Source: Merdimonas faecis
Lineage (GTDB): Bacteria; Bacillota; Clostridia; Lachnospirales; Lachnospiraceae
DNA length: 64,000 nt
Reading direction: 5' to 3'
NCBI RefSeq assembly: GCF_001754075.1
Contig: NZ_MIEH01000018.1
Span: 124,001 to 188,000, forward strand
In this document: piece by piece, positions 51,793-61,160 of the stretch
Numbering within the stretch: the first letter of the stretch is position 1
Layout: every line of letters starts with the position of its first letter
Translations under genes and position numbers: made by a program
The notes under the pieces: generated by a model
The model's database searches: none
What the model was told of the DNA's origin: nothing
What the model saw: only the letters and a program-made list of their open reading frames with translations

Positions 51793-52608
51793 ATGAGAGC
51801 AGATGTGCACATGCATACGAATTTTTCCCATGACTCTAAGTCGAGTCCGGAGGAAATGATACAGGGGGCCATCGAAAAAGGGCTGGAGGTGATCTGTTTT
51901 ACAGATCATTTCGATAAGGACAATATGTCCTGGGGGCTGGAAGATATTTTTGATCCCGAAGCGTACTTTCAGGCTATGATCCCGCTCCGGGAAAAATACC
52001 GGGGGCGCATTGATGTCAGGATCGGCGTGGAACTTGGCATGCAGCCGCATCTTGCGGAGTTCTATAATCAGTTTGTACGCCGCTACCCGTTTGATTTCGT
52101 GATCGGGTCCCTTCACAGTATTCTGGGAAAGGATGTAGTATACGGAATGCAGCATGACGAAGATTTTCAGAGACGTCCGGACGAGGAGATCTACCGGATC
52201 GCACTGGAAGAGATGCTTGAGGATGTAAAAAGCCATGAAGAATTTGACGTGCTGGGGCATCTGGACTATGTGGTACGCTATGGAAAAGAACGGGAGAAGC
52301 AGTATTCCTATAAAAAATATGCGGATCTGATCGATGAGATCCTCCGCACAGTGATTGCCAAAGGAAAAGGGATCGAGCTGAACATGGCAGGCTTAAAATA
52401 CGGGCTGCCCTTTGCCCATCCCCATCCGGATGTACTGAAAAGATATAAAGAGCTGGGAGGCGAAATTATTACTGTAGGTGCGGACGGGCATAAACCGGAA
52501 CACATCGCCTATGATTATGAAAAGGTATCGGAAATCCTGAAAAGCTGCGGATTCCGGTACTATACAGAATTTTCAGAACGAAAGCCGGTTTTCCTGGAAC
52601 TTCCATAA
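51793..52608 (+). CDS. PHP-domain histidinol-phosphatase-like (HisJ/HisK)
   Basis: PHP-family phosphoesterase of 271 residues with metal ligands DVHMHTNFSHDS, FTDHFDKD, GVELGMQPH, VIGSLHSI, GHLDYVVRYG and ADGHKPEHI. Closest to class III histidinol-phosphatase of histidine biosynthesis, but no other histidine gene is nearby, so another phosphate ester is possible. It starts 3 bases after mnmA stop. Confidence 0.82.
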   Translation: MRADVHMHTNFSHDSKSSPEEMIQGAIEKGLEVICFTDHFDKDNMSWGLEDIFDPEAYFQAMIPLREKYRGRIDVRIGVELGMQPHLAEFYNQFVRRYPFDFVIGSLHSILGKDVVYGMQHDEDFQRRPDEEIYRIALEEMLEDVKSHEEFDVLGHLDYVVRYGKEREKQYSYKKYADLIDEILRTVIAKGKGIELNMAGLKYGLPFAHPHPDVLKRYKELGGEIITVGADGHKPEHIAYDYEKVSEILKSCGFRYYTEFSERKPVFLELP

Positions 52609-52623
52609 AAACTGGAAAAGCAC

Positions 52624-52652
52624 TTGAATTTTTATATCAGATTTAGTACAAT
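52624..52652 (+). promoter_or_regulatory. Promoter of gap
   Basis: TTGAAT (52624-52629), 17-base spacer, TACAAT (52647-52652), 85 bases before the start codon, leaving a leader of about 80 bases. Confidence 0.6.
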
Positions 52653-52737
52653 AAATCTTGGTTGATGATTCTTTAACAAAAGAAGCGTCAACAGATGACT
52701 GCGTAACCAGTTAATAAAACTTTAGGAGGAATTAATC

Positions 52738-53751
52738 ATGGCAGTAAAAGTAGCGATTAATGGATTCGGACGTATCGGACGTCTCGCATTCAGACAGATG
52801 TTTGGAGCAGAAGGATATGAAGTAGTTGCAATCAACGACTTGACATCTCCAAAGATGCTCGCACATTTATTAAAATATGATTCATCTCAGGGCAAATATG
52901 CACTGGCTGACAAGGTTGAAGCTACTGATGATTCTATTATCGTAGACGGGAAAGAAATCAAGATCTACGCAATGGCAAACGCAGAGGAGCTTCCTTGGGG
53001 AGAGATCGGCGTTGACGTTGTTCTGGAGTGTACCGGATTCTACACATCCAAAGAGAAAGCATCTGCTCACATCAAAGCAGGCGCAAGAAAGGTAGTTATT
53101 TCTGCACCGGCTGGTAATGACCTGCCAACAATCGTATATAATGTAAACCATGACACACTGAAACCGGAAGATACTGTTATCTCCGCAGCTTCCTGTACAA
53201 CAAACTGCCTGGCTCCGATGGCAAAGGCTCTGAATGACCTTGCACCGATCAAGACAGGTATCATGTGCACCATCCACGCATACACAGGCGACCAGATGAC
53301 TCTGGACGGACCGCAGAGAAAAGGTGACTTAAGAAGATCCCGTGCAGCTGCATGCAATATCGTTCCGAACAGCACAGGTGCTGCTAAGGCAATCGGTCTG
53401 GTTATTCCGGAACTGAACGGAAAACTGATCGGAGCTGCTCAGCGTGTTCCGACCCCGACAGGCTCTACCACGATCCTGACAGCAGTTGTAGAAGGAAACG
53501 TAACTGTAGATCAGATCAACGAGGCTATGAAAGCTGCTTCTAATGAGTCCTTCGGATATAATACAGATGAGATCGTATCCAGCGATATCGTTGGTATGAG
53601 ATATGGTTCTCTGTTTGATGCAACACAGACCATGGTACTTCCGTTAGACAACGGAACCACAGAGGTTCAGGTTGTTTCCTGGTATGACAATGAAAATTCT
53701 TACACAAGCCAGATGGTAAGAACAATCAAATTCTTCTCTGAGTTATCATAA
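52738..53751 (+). CDS. gap: Glyceraldehyde-3-phosphate dehydrogenase
   Basis: Glycolytic enzyme. [17 protein letters not shown] is the NAD-binding start; catalytic Cys153 lies in SCTTNCLAP, and the [16 protein letters not shown] end is standard. 337 residues. The codon use is strongly biased to a few codons (for example gaa/aaa, ctg/gca), as expected of a highly expressed gene. Its own promoter, an AGGAGG site and a terminator. Confidence 0.98.
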   Translation: MAVKVAINGFGRIGRLAFRQMFGAEGYEVVAINDLTSPKMLAHLLKYDSSQGKYALADKVEATDDSIIVDGKEIKIYAMANAEELPWGEIGVDVVLECTGFYTSKEKASAHIKAGARKVVISAPAGNDLPTIVYNVNHDTLKPEDTVISAASCTTNCLAPMAKALNDLAPIKTGIMCTIHAYTGDQMTLDGPQRKGDLRRSRAAACNIVPNSTGAAKAIGLVIPELNGKLIGAAQRVPTPTGSTTILTAVVEGNVTVDQINEAMKAASNESFGYNTDEIVSSDIVGMRYGSLFDATQTMVLPLDNGTTEVQVVSWYDNENSYTSQMVRTIKFFSELS

Positions 53752-53776
53752 GCAGAGAGATCAGTAAGACTCAAAT

Positions 53777-53810
53777 AAGGGTCCGGTCTTAAGTGGGCCG
53801 GGCCCTTTTT
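53777..53810 (+). terminator. Terminator after gap
   Basis: AAGGGTCCGG pairs with CCGGGCCCTT (one T-G pair) around an 11-base loop, followed by TTTT. It should reduce readthrough into pgk, whose start is 43 bases further on. Confidence 0.85.
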
Positions 53811-53852
53811 CGCAGGGAAATCCCCTGAAAATATACTTTAGGAGGCAAGATT

Positions 53853-55046
53853 ATGCTCAATAAAAAATCTGTAGACGATATTAATGTAAAAGGAAAAAGA
53901 GTCCTGGTAAGATGTGACTTTAATGTTCCGCTGATCGACGGAAAGATCACGGATGAAAACCGTCTGGTAGCAGCTCTGCCGACGATCAAGAAGCTGATCG
54001 CAGACGGAGGAAAGATCATTCTTTGTTCTCATCTTGGAAAGCCGAAGGGAGAGGCAGTACCTTCTCTGTCTCTGGCACCTGTAGCAGCACGTCTGTCAGA
54101 GCTTTTGGGACAGGAAGTGAAATTTGCGGCTGATCCGGAGGTAGTAGGACCGAACGCAAAGGCTGCTGTTGAGGCTATGCAGGACGGCGATGTAATCCTT
54201 CTTGAAAATACCCGTTACAGAGCAGAGGAGACAAAAAACGGCGAGGCTTTCAGCAAAGAGCTGGCTTCTCTGTGTGACGTATTTGTAAATGACGCATTTG
54301 GAACCGCACACCGTGCACACTGCTCCAATGTGGGTGTGACCCAGTTCGTGGATACCGCGGTAGTCGGATACCTGATGCAGAAAGAGATCGATTTCCTTGG
54401 AAATGCTGTCAACAATCCGGAGAGACCGTTCGTTGCCATCCTGGGCGGAGCAAAGGTTTCCAGTAAGATTTCTGTAATTGAAAACCTGCTGGACAAGGTA
54501 GATACCCTGATCATCGGCGGCGGAATGTCTTATACATTCAGCAAGGCTCAGGGCGGAAGCGTTGGAAAATCTCTTCTGGAAGAAGATTACTGTGAATACG
54601 CACTGAACATGCTGAAAAAGGCAGAAGAAAAAGGCGTTAAGCTGCTGCTTCCGGTTGACACAGTGATCGCTGACGACTTCTCCAACGATGCCAATAAGAA
54701 GGTTGTAAAGGCCGGAGAGATTCCGGAAGGCTGGGAAGGACTGGATATCGGACCGGATACCGAGAAGATTTTCTGTGATGCAGTGAAAGACGCAAAGACA
54801 GTTGTATGGAACGGACCGATGGGAGCCTTCGAGATGCCGAACTTTGCACATGGTACCGAGGCTGTAGCAAAAGCTCTGGCAGAGACAGAAGCTACGACTA
54901 TCATCGGCGGAGGAGACTCTGCAGCGGCAGTCAACCAGCTGGGCTACGGCGATAAGATGACTCACATCTCCACTGGAGGAGGCGCTTCTCTGGAATTCCT
55001 GGAAGGCAAAGAACTCCCGGGTGTAGCAGCCGCTAACGATAAATAG
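53853..55046 (+). CDS. pgk: Phosphoglycerate kinase
   Basis: Transfers phosphate from 1,3-bisphosphoglycerate to [47 protein letters not shown] and GGGDSAAAV are intact; 397 residues. It starts with AGGAGG upstream. No terminator of ordinary form follows; instead a repeated structured segment of about 270 bases fills the gap to tpiA. Confidence 0.98.
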   Translation: MLNKKSVDDINVKGKRVLVRCDFNVPLIDGKITDENRLVAALPTIKKLIADGGKIILCSHLGKPKGEAVPSLSLAPVAARLSELLGQEVKFAADPEVVGPNAKAAVEAMQDGDVILLENTRYRAEETKNGEAFSKELASLCDVFVNDAFGTAHRAHCSNVGVTQFVDTAVVGYLMQKEIDFLGNAVNNPERPFVAILGGAKVSSKISVIENLLDKVDTLIIGGGMSYTFSKAQGGSVGKSLLEEDYCEYALNMLKKAEEKGVKLLLPVDTVIADDFSNDANKKVVKAGEIPEGWEGLDIGPDTEKIFCDAVKDAKTVVWNGPMGAFEMPNFAHGTEAVAKALAETEATTIIGGGDSAAAVNQLGYGDKMTHISTGGGASLEFLEGKELPGVAAANDK

Positions 55047-55319
55047 AGCACTTGGTGAGGTTCTTTCGAACCTAGTGCGAATTTAGTTCTTCGGAACTTG
55101 GCGAGGTCTTTTCGAGCCTAGTCTCGAAGAACTACCTTGAATTAGCGTTTACTTAGTTCACCGAAGGAAACTTCGGTGAACATCCCGCCTTGTAGCGGGT
55201 AAGATTGAACTTGGCGAGGTCTTTTCGAGCCTAGTCTCGAAGAACTACCTTGAATTAGTGCTTACTTAGTTCACCGAAGGAAACTTCGGTGAACATCCCG
55301 CCTTGCAGAGGGTAAGAGT
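55047..55319 (+). repeat. Tandem 113-bp structured repeat between pgk and tpiA
   Basis: Two almost identical units (55094-55206 and 55207-55319; about four differences plus the junction base) follow a degenerate half unit (55047-55093). Each unit contains ACTTGGCGAGGTC and GAGCCTAGT (hairpin with a TGGYG bulge), then a perfect 11-bp stem GTTCACCGAAG / CTTCGGTGAAC capped by GAAA, then CCCGC with GCGGG (perfect in the first copy). Segment 55084-55093 (TAGTTCTTCG) pairs completely with 55125-55134. No open frame and no T tract. The gap is 310 bases, otherwise only holding the tpiA ribosome binding site. Confidence 0.8.
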
Positions 55320-55356
55320 ACGGAAATAGAAGATTCATTTGTAAGGAGATAAAGAA

Positions 55357-56106
55357 ATGGCAAGAAAGAAAATTATTGCAGGCAACTGGAAAATGAACAA
55401 GACTCCAAGTGAGGCAGTTGCCCTGGTAGAAGAATTAAAACCGCTGGTAGCAAACGAGGAAGTTGACGTGGTATTCTGTGTACCAGCTATCGATATCGTT
55501 CCGGTGGTAGAAGCATGTAAAGGAACCAACATCCAGGTTGGTGCTGAAAATATGTACTTTGAAGAGAGCGGTGCTTATACAGGAGAGATTTCCCCGGCTA
55601 TGCTGGTAGATGCAGGCGTAAAATATGTAGTCCTGGGACACTCCGAGAGAAGAGATTACTTTGGAGAGACCAATGAGGATGTTAATAAGAAAGTCCTGAA
55701 AGCATTTGAGCACGGCATTACTCCGATCATGTGCTGCGGCGAAACTCTGGAGCAGAGAGAGCAGGGCGTGACCATGGATTTCATCCGCCAGCAGGTAAAG
55801 GTTGGACTCCAGAATGTAACGGCTGACCAGGCAAAGGCTATGGTCATTGCATACGAGCCGATCTGGGCGATCGGAACCGGAAAGACCGCTACCACAGAGC
55901 AGGCAGAGGAAGTATGCAAGGGCATCCGTGACTGTGTTGCGGAAGTCTATGACGAGGCGACTGCGGAAGCAATCCGTATTCAGTACGGCGGGTCTGTCAA
56001 TGCAGGAAATGCAGCAGAATTATTCGCTCAGGCAGATATTGACGGAGGACTGGTAGGCGGAGCCTCCCTGAAGGCAGATTTTGGAAAGATCGTAAATTAT
56101 AAGTAA
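55357..56106 (+). CDS. tpiA: Triosephosphate isomerase
   Basis: Interconverts dihydroxyacetone phosphate and glyceraldehyde-3-phosphate. [11 protein letters not shown], catalytic His in [11 protein letters not shown], catalytic Glu in [11 protein letters not shown] and IQYGGSVN are present. 249 residues. Follows pgk after the structured repeat; AGGAGATAAAG is its ribosome binding site. Confidence 0.98.
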   Translation: MARKKIIAGNWKMNKTPSEAVALVEELKPLVANEEVDVVFCVPAIDIVPVVEACKGTNIQVGAENMYFEESGAYTGEISPAMLVDAGVKYVVLGHSERRDYFGETNEDVNKKVLKAFEHGITPIMCCGETLEQREQGVTMDFIRQQVKVGLQNVTADQAKAMVIAYEPIWAIGTGKTATTEQAEEVCKGIRDCVAEVYDEATAEAIRIQYGGSVNAGNAAELFAQADIDGGLVGGASLKADFGKIVNYK

Positions 56107-56136
56107 CAGATACAGATTTTGATAAAAGGAAAGCGA

Positions 56137-56186
56137 AAAAGCGGTTTATCCATGTATCCATGTGGTATCATGGAAAACCGCTTTTA
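56137..56186 (+). terminator. Terminator after tpiA
   Basis: AAAAGCGGTTT pairs with AACCGCTTTT at the base of a longer hairpin with a second stem (CCATG/CATGG). It is followed by AAAAC rather than a T tract, except for the TTTT inside the stem, so strength is uncertain. Confidence 0.6.
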
Positions 56187-56204
56187 AAACTTGAAGGAGC
56201 GCAC

Positions 56205-57032
56205 ATGAAATACCTGGAAATACCGATAGAAGTAAATGGATCTGTAGAAGATGCAAGACTGGAAACGTATATCCTGGACACCCCGGTGGAAAAGATACAG
56301 ATCAAAAAGCGGCCGATGATCGTGATCTGTCCGGGAGGCGGCTACGAAAAGTTAAGCTACCGGGAAGGAGAACCGGTCGCCATGCAGTTTCTGGCGAAGG
56401 GATACCATGCCTGTGTGCTTCGCTACTCCGTAGCGCCGGCAAGATATCCGGTGCCGCTTCTGGAGCTTGGACAGGTCATGCGGATCATTTACAGCCATGC
56501 AGAAGAATGGCGGGTGAATACAGATCAGATCATCGTCAGCGGATCATCGGCAGGCGGACATCTGGCAGGCATGCTGGGCGTGTTCTGGAGCAGGCAATGG
56601 CTTGCAGATATGCTGGAAACAGAAAGCAAAGTCTTACGTCCGGCAGGGATGCTGCTTTGTTACCCGGTGATCACTTCGGATGAGGCTCAGGGGCATCTGC
56701 CAAGTTTCCGAAATCTTCTGGGAGAACAGTTTGAAGAGGATAAGGATAAGCTGTCTCTGGAAAAACAGGTGACGGACGATACACCGCCGGCTTTTCTCTG
56801 GCATACGGCGACTGACGGGACGGTGCCTGTGGCAAATTCTATGCGGATGGCAGAAGCGCTGATCGAATGCGGCGTTCCGGCGGAGCTTCACATTTATCCG
56901 GAGGGCGTCCACGGGTTAAGCCTTGCAAGTGAGCAGGTGCGCCGGGCAGACGGCTCCGGCGTGGAAGAAGTCTGTCAGTCCTGGATAGACCTTGCTGACA
57001 TTTGGATTAAACATTTATGCGATATCAAATAA
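56205..57032 (+). CDS. Alpha/beta hydrolase, BD-FAE/acetyl esterase-like
   Basis: Serine hydrolase of 275 residues. [21 protein letters not shown] gives the oxyanion HGG-type loop (here PGGGY), the nucleophile is in [14 protein letters not shown], and the acid and His are in ATDGTVPV and EGVHGL. Substrate not determinable, probably acylated sugars or xylan side groups. ATG 56205 has AAGGAG upstream, and the gene is inserted between tpiA and gpmI, which normally are adjacent. Confidence 0.82.
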   Translation: MKYLEIPIEVNGSVEDARLETYILDTPVEKIQIKKRPMIVICPGGGYEKLSYREGEPVAMQFLAKGYHACVLRYSVAPARYPVPLLELGQVMRIIYSHAEEWRVNTDQIIVSGSSAGGHLAGMLGVFWSRQWLADMLETESKVLRPAGMLLCYPVITSDEAQGHLPSFRNLLGEQFEEDKDKLSLEKQVTDDTPPAFLWHTATDGTVPVANSMRMAEALIECGVPAELHIYPEGVHGLSLASEQVRRADGSGVEEVCQSWIDLADIWIKHLCDIK

Positions 57033-57048
57033 TGGAGGAGATGAAAAA

Positions 57049-58590
57049 ATGAGTAAAAGACCTACAGTTCTTATGATCCTTGACGGATATGGACTAAATG
57101 AGAATATAAAAGGAAATGCGGTGGCGGAAGGCAAAACGCCGGTCATGGATCAACTGATGAAGGAGTGCCCGTTTGTAAAAGGCAATGCCAGCGGTATGGC
57201 AGTCGGACTTCCGGAAGGGCAGATGGGAAATTCGGAAGTCGGACATTTAAACATGGGTGCGGGAAGGATTGTCTACCAGGATCTTACCAAGATCACAAAG
57301 GCAATCCAGGACGGTGATTTCTTCGAGAATCCGGCCCTTCTTGCAGCATGCAAAAATGTGAAAGAAAATGATTCCTCGCTGCATTTATTCGGACTTGTGT
57401 CTGACGGTGGTGTACACAGCCACATCGAACACATCTATGGGCTTCTGGAACTGGCGAAGAGACAGGGAATCGAAAAGGTATATGTACACTGCTTCCTGGA
57501 CGGAAGAGATACACCGCCGGCATCCGGAAAAGAATATGTAGAGCAGTTGGAAGCAAAGATGAAGGAGATCGGCGTCGGAAAAGTGGCGACAGTGATGGGA
57601 CGCTACTATGCTATGGACCGTGATAACCGCTGGGACCGTGTAGAAAAGGCATACCGTGCGCTGGTATATGGCGAAGGCGAGAAAGCAGCAAGCGGACCGG
57701 CAGGAATCCAGGCGTCTTACGACAAGGACACTACCGATGAGTTTGTACTTCCAACAGTTGTAGAAGAGAATGGACATCCGACGGCTGTGATCAGAAATCA
57801 GGACTCTGTCATTTTCTTCAATTTCCGTCCGGACCGAGCAAGAGAAATTACCCGTGCTTTTTGTGATGATGATTTTGCCGGATTCGAAAGAGGAGAGCGG
57901 ATCAAAACAACCTATGTATGCTTTACCGAGTATGATGTGACGATCCCCAACAAGCAGATCGCATTTGTAAAAGAGGAGATCACCAATACCTTTGGCGAAT
58001 ATCTGGCTGCTCATGGATTGAAGCAGGCCCGTATCGCAGAGACAGAGAAATACGCACATGTGACCTTCTTCTTTAACGGCGGCGTGGAAGAGCCAAATGA
58101 GGGCGAGGACCGGATCCTGGTGAAATCACCGAAGGTAGCCACCTATGACCTGAAGCCGGAAATGAGTGCCTATGAGGTCTGCGATAAGCTGGTAGAGGCG
58201 ATCGAGTCTGGAAAGTATGATGTGATCATCATCAACTTTGCGAATCCGGATATGGTGGGTCATACCGGTGTAGAGAAGGCAGCGATTCAGGCAATCGAGG
58301 CAGTAGATGTATGCGTGGGAAGAGCAGTGGAGGCGATCCGCAAGGTGGACGGCCAGATGTTTATCTGTGCAGATCACGGAAATGCAGAGCAGCTGATCGA
58401 TGATGAGACGGGCGAGCCGTTTACGGCGCACACCACCAATCCGGTGCCGTTCATCCTGGTTAATGCAGATCCTGCTTACCGCTTAAGAGAGGGCGGATGT
58501 CTGGCGGATATTGCGCCGACACTGATTGAGATGATGGGCATGGAGCAGCCAAAGGAAATGACAGGGAAATCATTGCTTATAAAAGGATAA
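57049..58590 (+). CDS. gpmI: 2,3-bisphosphoglycerate-independent phosphoglycerate mutase
   Basis: Manganese-dependent mutase of glycolysis. [19 protein letters not shown], phosphoserine region [13 protein letters not shown] (Ser62), HIEHIYGLL, and metal ligands in [12 protein letters not shown] and [11 protein letters not shown]. 513 residues. ATG 57049 is set by GGAGGAG upstream. It ends 18 bases before a two-component regulator gene, and no terminator is obvious between them. Confidence 0.97.
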   Translation: MSKRPTVLMILDGYGLNENIKGNAVAEGKTPVMDQLMKECPFVKGNASGMAVGLPEGQMGNSEVGHLNMGAGRIVYQDLTKITKAIQDGDFFENPALLAACKNVKENDSSLHLFGLVSDGGVHSHIEHIYGLLELAKRQGIEKVYVHCFLDGRDTPPASGKEYVEQLEAKMKEIGVGKVATVMGRYYAMDRDNRWDRVEKAYRALVYGEGEKAASGPAGIQASYDKDTTDEFVLPTVVEENGHPTAVIRNQDSVIFFNFRPDRAREITRAFCDDDFAGFERGERIKTTYVCFTEYDVTIPNKQIAFVKEEITNTFGEYLAAHGLKQARIAETEKYAHVTFFFNGGVEEPNEGEDRILVKSPKVATYDLKPEMSAYEVCDKLVEAIESGKYDVIIINFANPDMVGHTGVEKAAIQAIEAVDVCVGRAVEAIRKVDGQMFICADHGNAEQLIDDETGEPFTAHTTNPVPFILVNADPAYRLREGGCLADIAPTLIEMMGMEQPKEMTGKSLLIKG

Positions 58591-58608
58591 GATGTAGAAA
58601 CAGAGCTT

Positions 58609-59274
58609 ATGAAGATATTTATTGTGGAAGACGAGCCGGAGATCCGGCTGGAATTAAAAGCTTTGCTGGAAAATGCATTGTATCAGACACAGACAACTGA
58701 ATCTTTTGAAAGCCTTGTGGACCAGATCCTGGAAGCAGAACCGGATCTGGTCCTGCTTGACTGGAACCTGCCGGGAGAGAATGGAGATTGGGTTCTAAGC
58801 AAGGTCCGGGCCCGTTCTTCTGTCCCTGTTATTTTTCTCACCAGCCGGACCGACGCTATGGATGAGCTGTCAGGGATGTTAAAAGGTGCGGATGATTATA
58901 TTACAAAACCGTTCCAGCCTCCCATTCTTCTTGCCAGGATCGCCGCGGTATTAAAAAGAAGCAGAAAAGATACAGAAGATCAACTGCGGATGACTTATAA
59001 AGGGGTAACCCTGGATCTTTCCAGGGTGACTGTCTGCTTTCAGGAAAAAGAGACAGAGCTTTCAAGAAACGAACTGAAGATCCTGTACTGCCTGTTTGTG
59101 AAGAAGGGGGAGATTGTTGCACGGCCTGATCTGATTGAAGAGCTGTGGGATCAGCAGGTGTTTATCGATGATAATACGCTGAGTGTCAACATAACGCGCA
59201 TCCGTGGGAAATTAAAGGAGATCGGCGTAGAGAATTTTATTGAGACCAGACGCGGGATGGGATATAAGATATGA
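58609..59274 (+). CDS. Response regulator, BceR-like
   Basis: OmpR-type response regulator of 221 residues. Phosphoacceptor Asp51 in VLLDWNLPGENG, with acidic pair in VEDEP at the N-terminus and Lys in YITKPF; C-terminal winged helix ends with NFIETRRGMGYKI. It overlaps the kinase gene by four bases. Neighbouring genes (kinase with no large extracellular domain, ABC exporter with FtsX-like permease) define a Bce-type peptide-antibiotic detoxification module. Confidence 0.93.
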   Translation: MKIFIVEDEPEIRLELKALLENALYQTQTTESFESLVDQILEAEPDLVLLDWNLPGENGDWVLSKVRARSSVPVIFLTSRTDAMDELSGMLKGADDYITKPFQPPILLARIAAVLKRSRKDTEDQLRMTYKGVTLDLSRVTVCFQEKETELSRNELKILYCLFVKKGEIVARPDLIEELWDQQVFIDDNTLSVNITRIRGKLKEIGVENFIETRRGMGYKI

Positions 59275-60281
59275 CATTTGCAGCATTTTTAAAAGATAAG
59301 GTTTTATTCCTGCTCCTGCAGATCATACTGATGGCATTGCTTTTCTTTTTTCTCTCTGTGACCGGATATCCGAAAGCCAATACCGTGCTCATTCTGGTCT
59401 GCTGGATCCTGACCGTGGCCATATGGCTGATCCTGAAATACCGGGACAGGAGGCGGTATTTTGGCAGGATGGAGATGATTTTGGACGAGGTAGACCAAAG
59501 GTATCTTTTGGGGGAGCTGATGCCGGCGTCCTATCATCTGGAGGATCAGCTTTACCGTGATATGATCAGAAAAGCAAATAAGTCCATGATTGAACGGGTG
59601 CGCCGCAGCGAAGACGCCGGGAAGGAATACCGGGAATATATTGAAAGCTGGGTTCATGAGATCAAGACGCCGATCACGGCGGTGGATCTGATGTGTGCGA
59701 ATCATAAGGATGAGCTGACAGACCGGATCAGGAAAGAAAACCGACGGATAGAAGATTTTGTGGATATGGCTCTTTATTATGCAAGATCTGATGAGGTCTA
59801 TAAGGATTACATGATCCGTCAGGTGCGGATTTCTGATATCGTGTCAGAGGTTCTTTCCCGGGATAAGCAATATCTGATCGGAAATGGAGTGCATTTGGAT
59901 GTGGACTGTCAGGATGAGGTGTACACGGATCGGAAATGGATCGGATTCATTCTGCATCAGATCCTGCAAAATGCGGTAAAATACCGGAAAGGCGAGCATC
60001 CTTATATCAAGATTTTTAGCGAGAAGAAAGAAGGAGGTGTGCGTCTTACGGTGGAGGATGACGGGATCGGCATCCGGGAGGAGGAACTTTCCCGGATCTT
60101 TGAAAAGGGATTTACCGGAAGCAATGGCCGGAAGATTCATGCCTCTACAGGAATGGGGCTATATCTTAGCCAGAAGCTTTGCAGGAAGCTGGGCATCCGG
60201 CTGTATGCCAGGTCTCTTCCGGGGGAATGGACAAAATTGATCTTAGAATTTCCAGTCAGCACTTATCTTTCAAAACTGTAA
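59271..60281 (+). CDS. Intramembrane-sensing histidine kinase, BceS-like
   Basis: Sensor kinase of 336 residues with two membrane helices close to the N-terminus (about residues 10-30 and 36-55), which leaves almost no extracellular loop, as in intramembrane-sensing kinases. Phosphorylated His129 is in SWVHEIKTPI; the ATPase part has NAVKYRKG, DDGIGI and GFTGSNGRKIHASTGMGLYL. These kinases do not sense the drug themselves but receive flux information from the ABC transporter encoded downstream. Confidence 0.93.
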   Translation: MTFAAFLKDKVLFLLLQIILMALLFFFLSVTGYPKANTVLILVCWILTVAIWLILKYRDRRRYFGRMEMILDEVDQRYLLGELMPASYHLEDQLYRDMIRKANKSMIERVRRSEDAGKEYREYIESWVHEIKTPITAVDLMCANHKDELTDRIRKENRRIEDFVDMALYYARSDEVYKDYMIRQVRISDIVSEVLSRDKQYLIGNGVHLDVDCQDEVYTDRKWIGFILHQILQNAVKYRKGEHPYIKIFSEKKEGGVRLTVEDDGIGIREEELSRIFEKGFTGSNGRKIHASTGMGLYLSQKLCRKLGIRLYARSLPGEWTKLILEFPVSTYLSKL

Positions 60282-60293
60282 GATAACTGTAAG
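60274..60293 (-). promoter_or_regulatory. Response-regulator-type direct repeat upstream of the ABC genes
   Basis: Two copies of AACTGTAAG on the + strand (60274-60282 and 60285-60293; TTACAG-N5-TTACAG on the - strand) with an 11-base period, one turn of DNA, as for OmpR-family activators. A -10-like TATACT lies at 60331-60336, with no good -35 box, as in activator-dependent promoters. The first copy overlaps the end of the kinase gene. Confidence 0.5.
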
Positions 60294-60331
60294 GCGGGGC
60301 GCTACCACAGGCTGAAAGCGTATGATAAAGT

Positions 60332-60373
60332 ATACTCATCCGGAGACGAAAAGTCTCCTGGTGAGTATTTTTT
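60332..60373 (+). terminator. Terminator/attenuator between kinase and ABC transporter genes
   Basis: ATACTCATC followed by CGGAGAC pairs with GTCTCC and TGGTGAGTAT, a stem of about 15 bp with one mismatch and a GAAAA-type loop, followed by TTTTT. Its left arm includes the -10-like TATACT. Transcripts starting from that promoter would lack the left arm and could not make the full terminator. Confidence 0.75.
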
Positions 60374-60392
60374 GACATGAGGTGTTTGGACA

Positions 60393-61160
60393 ATGGGACG
60401 TGAAATTCGAGTCGAGGATGTGGAAAAATATTACAGGAACGGGCGGCAGGTAACAAAGGCAGTAGACCGTGTAAGCTTTACCGTGGAGCCGGGGGAATTT
60501 ATGGGAGTTATGGGAGCTTCCGGTTCGGGGAAGACCACGCTTCTTAACCTTCTGGCAACGGTAGACCGGGTGACGGCCGGCCATATTTATTACCAGGATA
60601 CAGACATTACAGAGCTTACAGAGGATGAACTTTCGGAATTCCGGAAGAAGAATCTGGGATTTATATTTCAGGATTATAATCTCCTGGACACCTTGACACT
60701 GGAAGAGAATATTGAGCTTGCTATGTCGCTTCAGGAGAAGAAAAAGGCAGTAATCCGTGATGAGTGCGAAAGGATGATAGGACTTCTGGGGCTTGAAGCT
60801 GTAAGACATGCATTTCCTTACCAGGTATCCGGCGGACAGAGACAAAGATGTGCCTGTGCAAGAGCCATGGTGAACCATCCCAGACTCCTTCTGGCCGATG
60901 AACCTACAGGGGCGCTGGATTCCAGAGCGGCGCAGATACTGCTTTCTACCTTCACGAAGATGAACCGGGAGATGGGAGCCACCATATTTATGGTGACTCA
61001 TGATGCATTTTCTGCCAGCTACTGCAGCCGGATCCTGTTTTTGCAGGACGGAAAGATCTTCCATGAGCTTGTGAAAGGAAAAAGAACGAGAAGGGAATTT
61101 CTGCAGGAGATTCTGGATGTTTTAAGTCTGACGGGAGGTGAGCTCTCCGATGACTGCTAA
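60393..61160 (+). CDS. ABC transporter ATP-binding protein, BceA-like
   Basis: ATPase of 255 residues of the MacB/LolD-type group. Walker A GASGSGKTTLLN, Q-loop FIFQDYNLLD, signature VSGGQRQRCACARA, Walker B LLLADEPTGALD, H-loop MVTHDAF. Partner of the permease whose gene overlaps its end by 11 bases. By comparison with BceA it powers removal of antimicrobial peptides such as bacitracin from their lipid target. Confidence 0.94.
   Translation: MGREIRVEDVEKYYRNGRQVTKAVDRVSFTVEPGEFMGVMGASGSGKTTLLNLLATVDRVTAGHIYYQDTDITELTEDELSEFRKKNLGFIFQDYNLLDTLTLEENIELAMSLQEKKKAVIRDECERMIGLLGLEAVRHAFPYQVSGGQRQRCACARAMVNHPRLLLADEPTGALDSRAAQILLSTFTKMNREMGATIFMVTHDAFSASYCSRILFLQDGKIFHELVKGKRTRREFLQEILDVLSLTGGELSDDC

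Noticed and set aside
55047-55319. CRISPR-like array between pgk and tpiA
   Set aside because: Only two full units of 113 bp that are contiguous, with no unique spacers and no cas genes.
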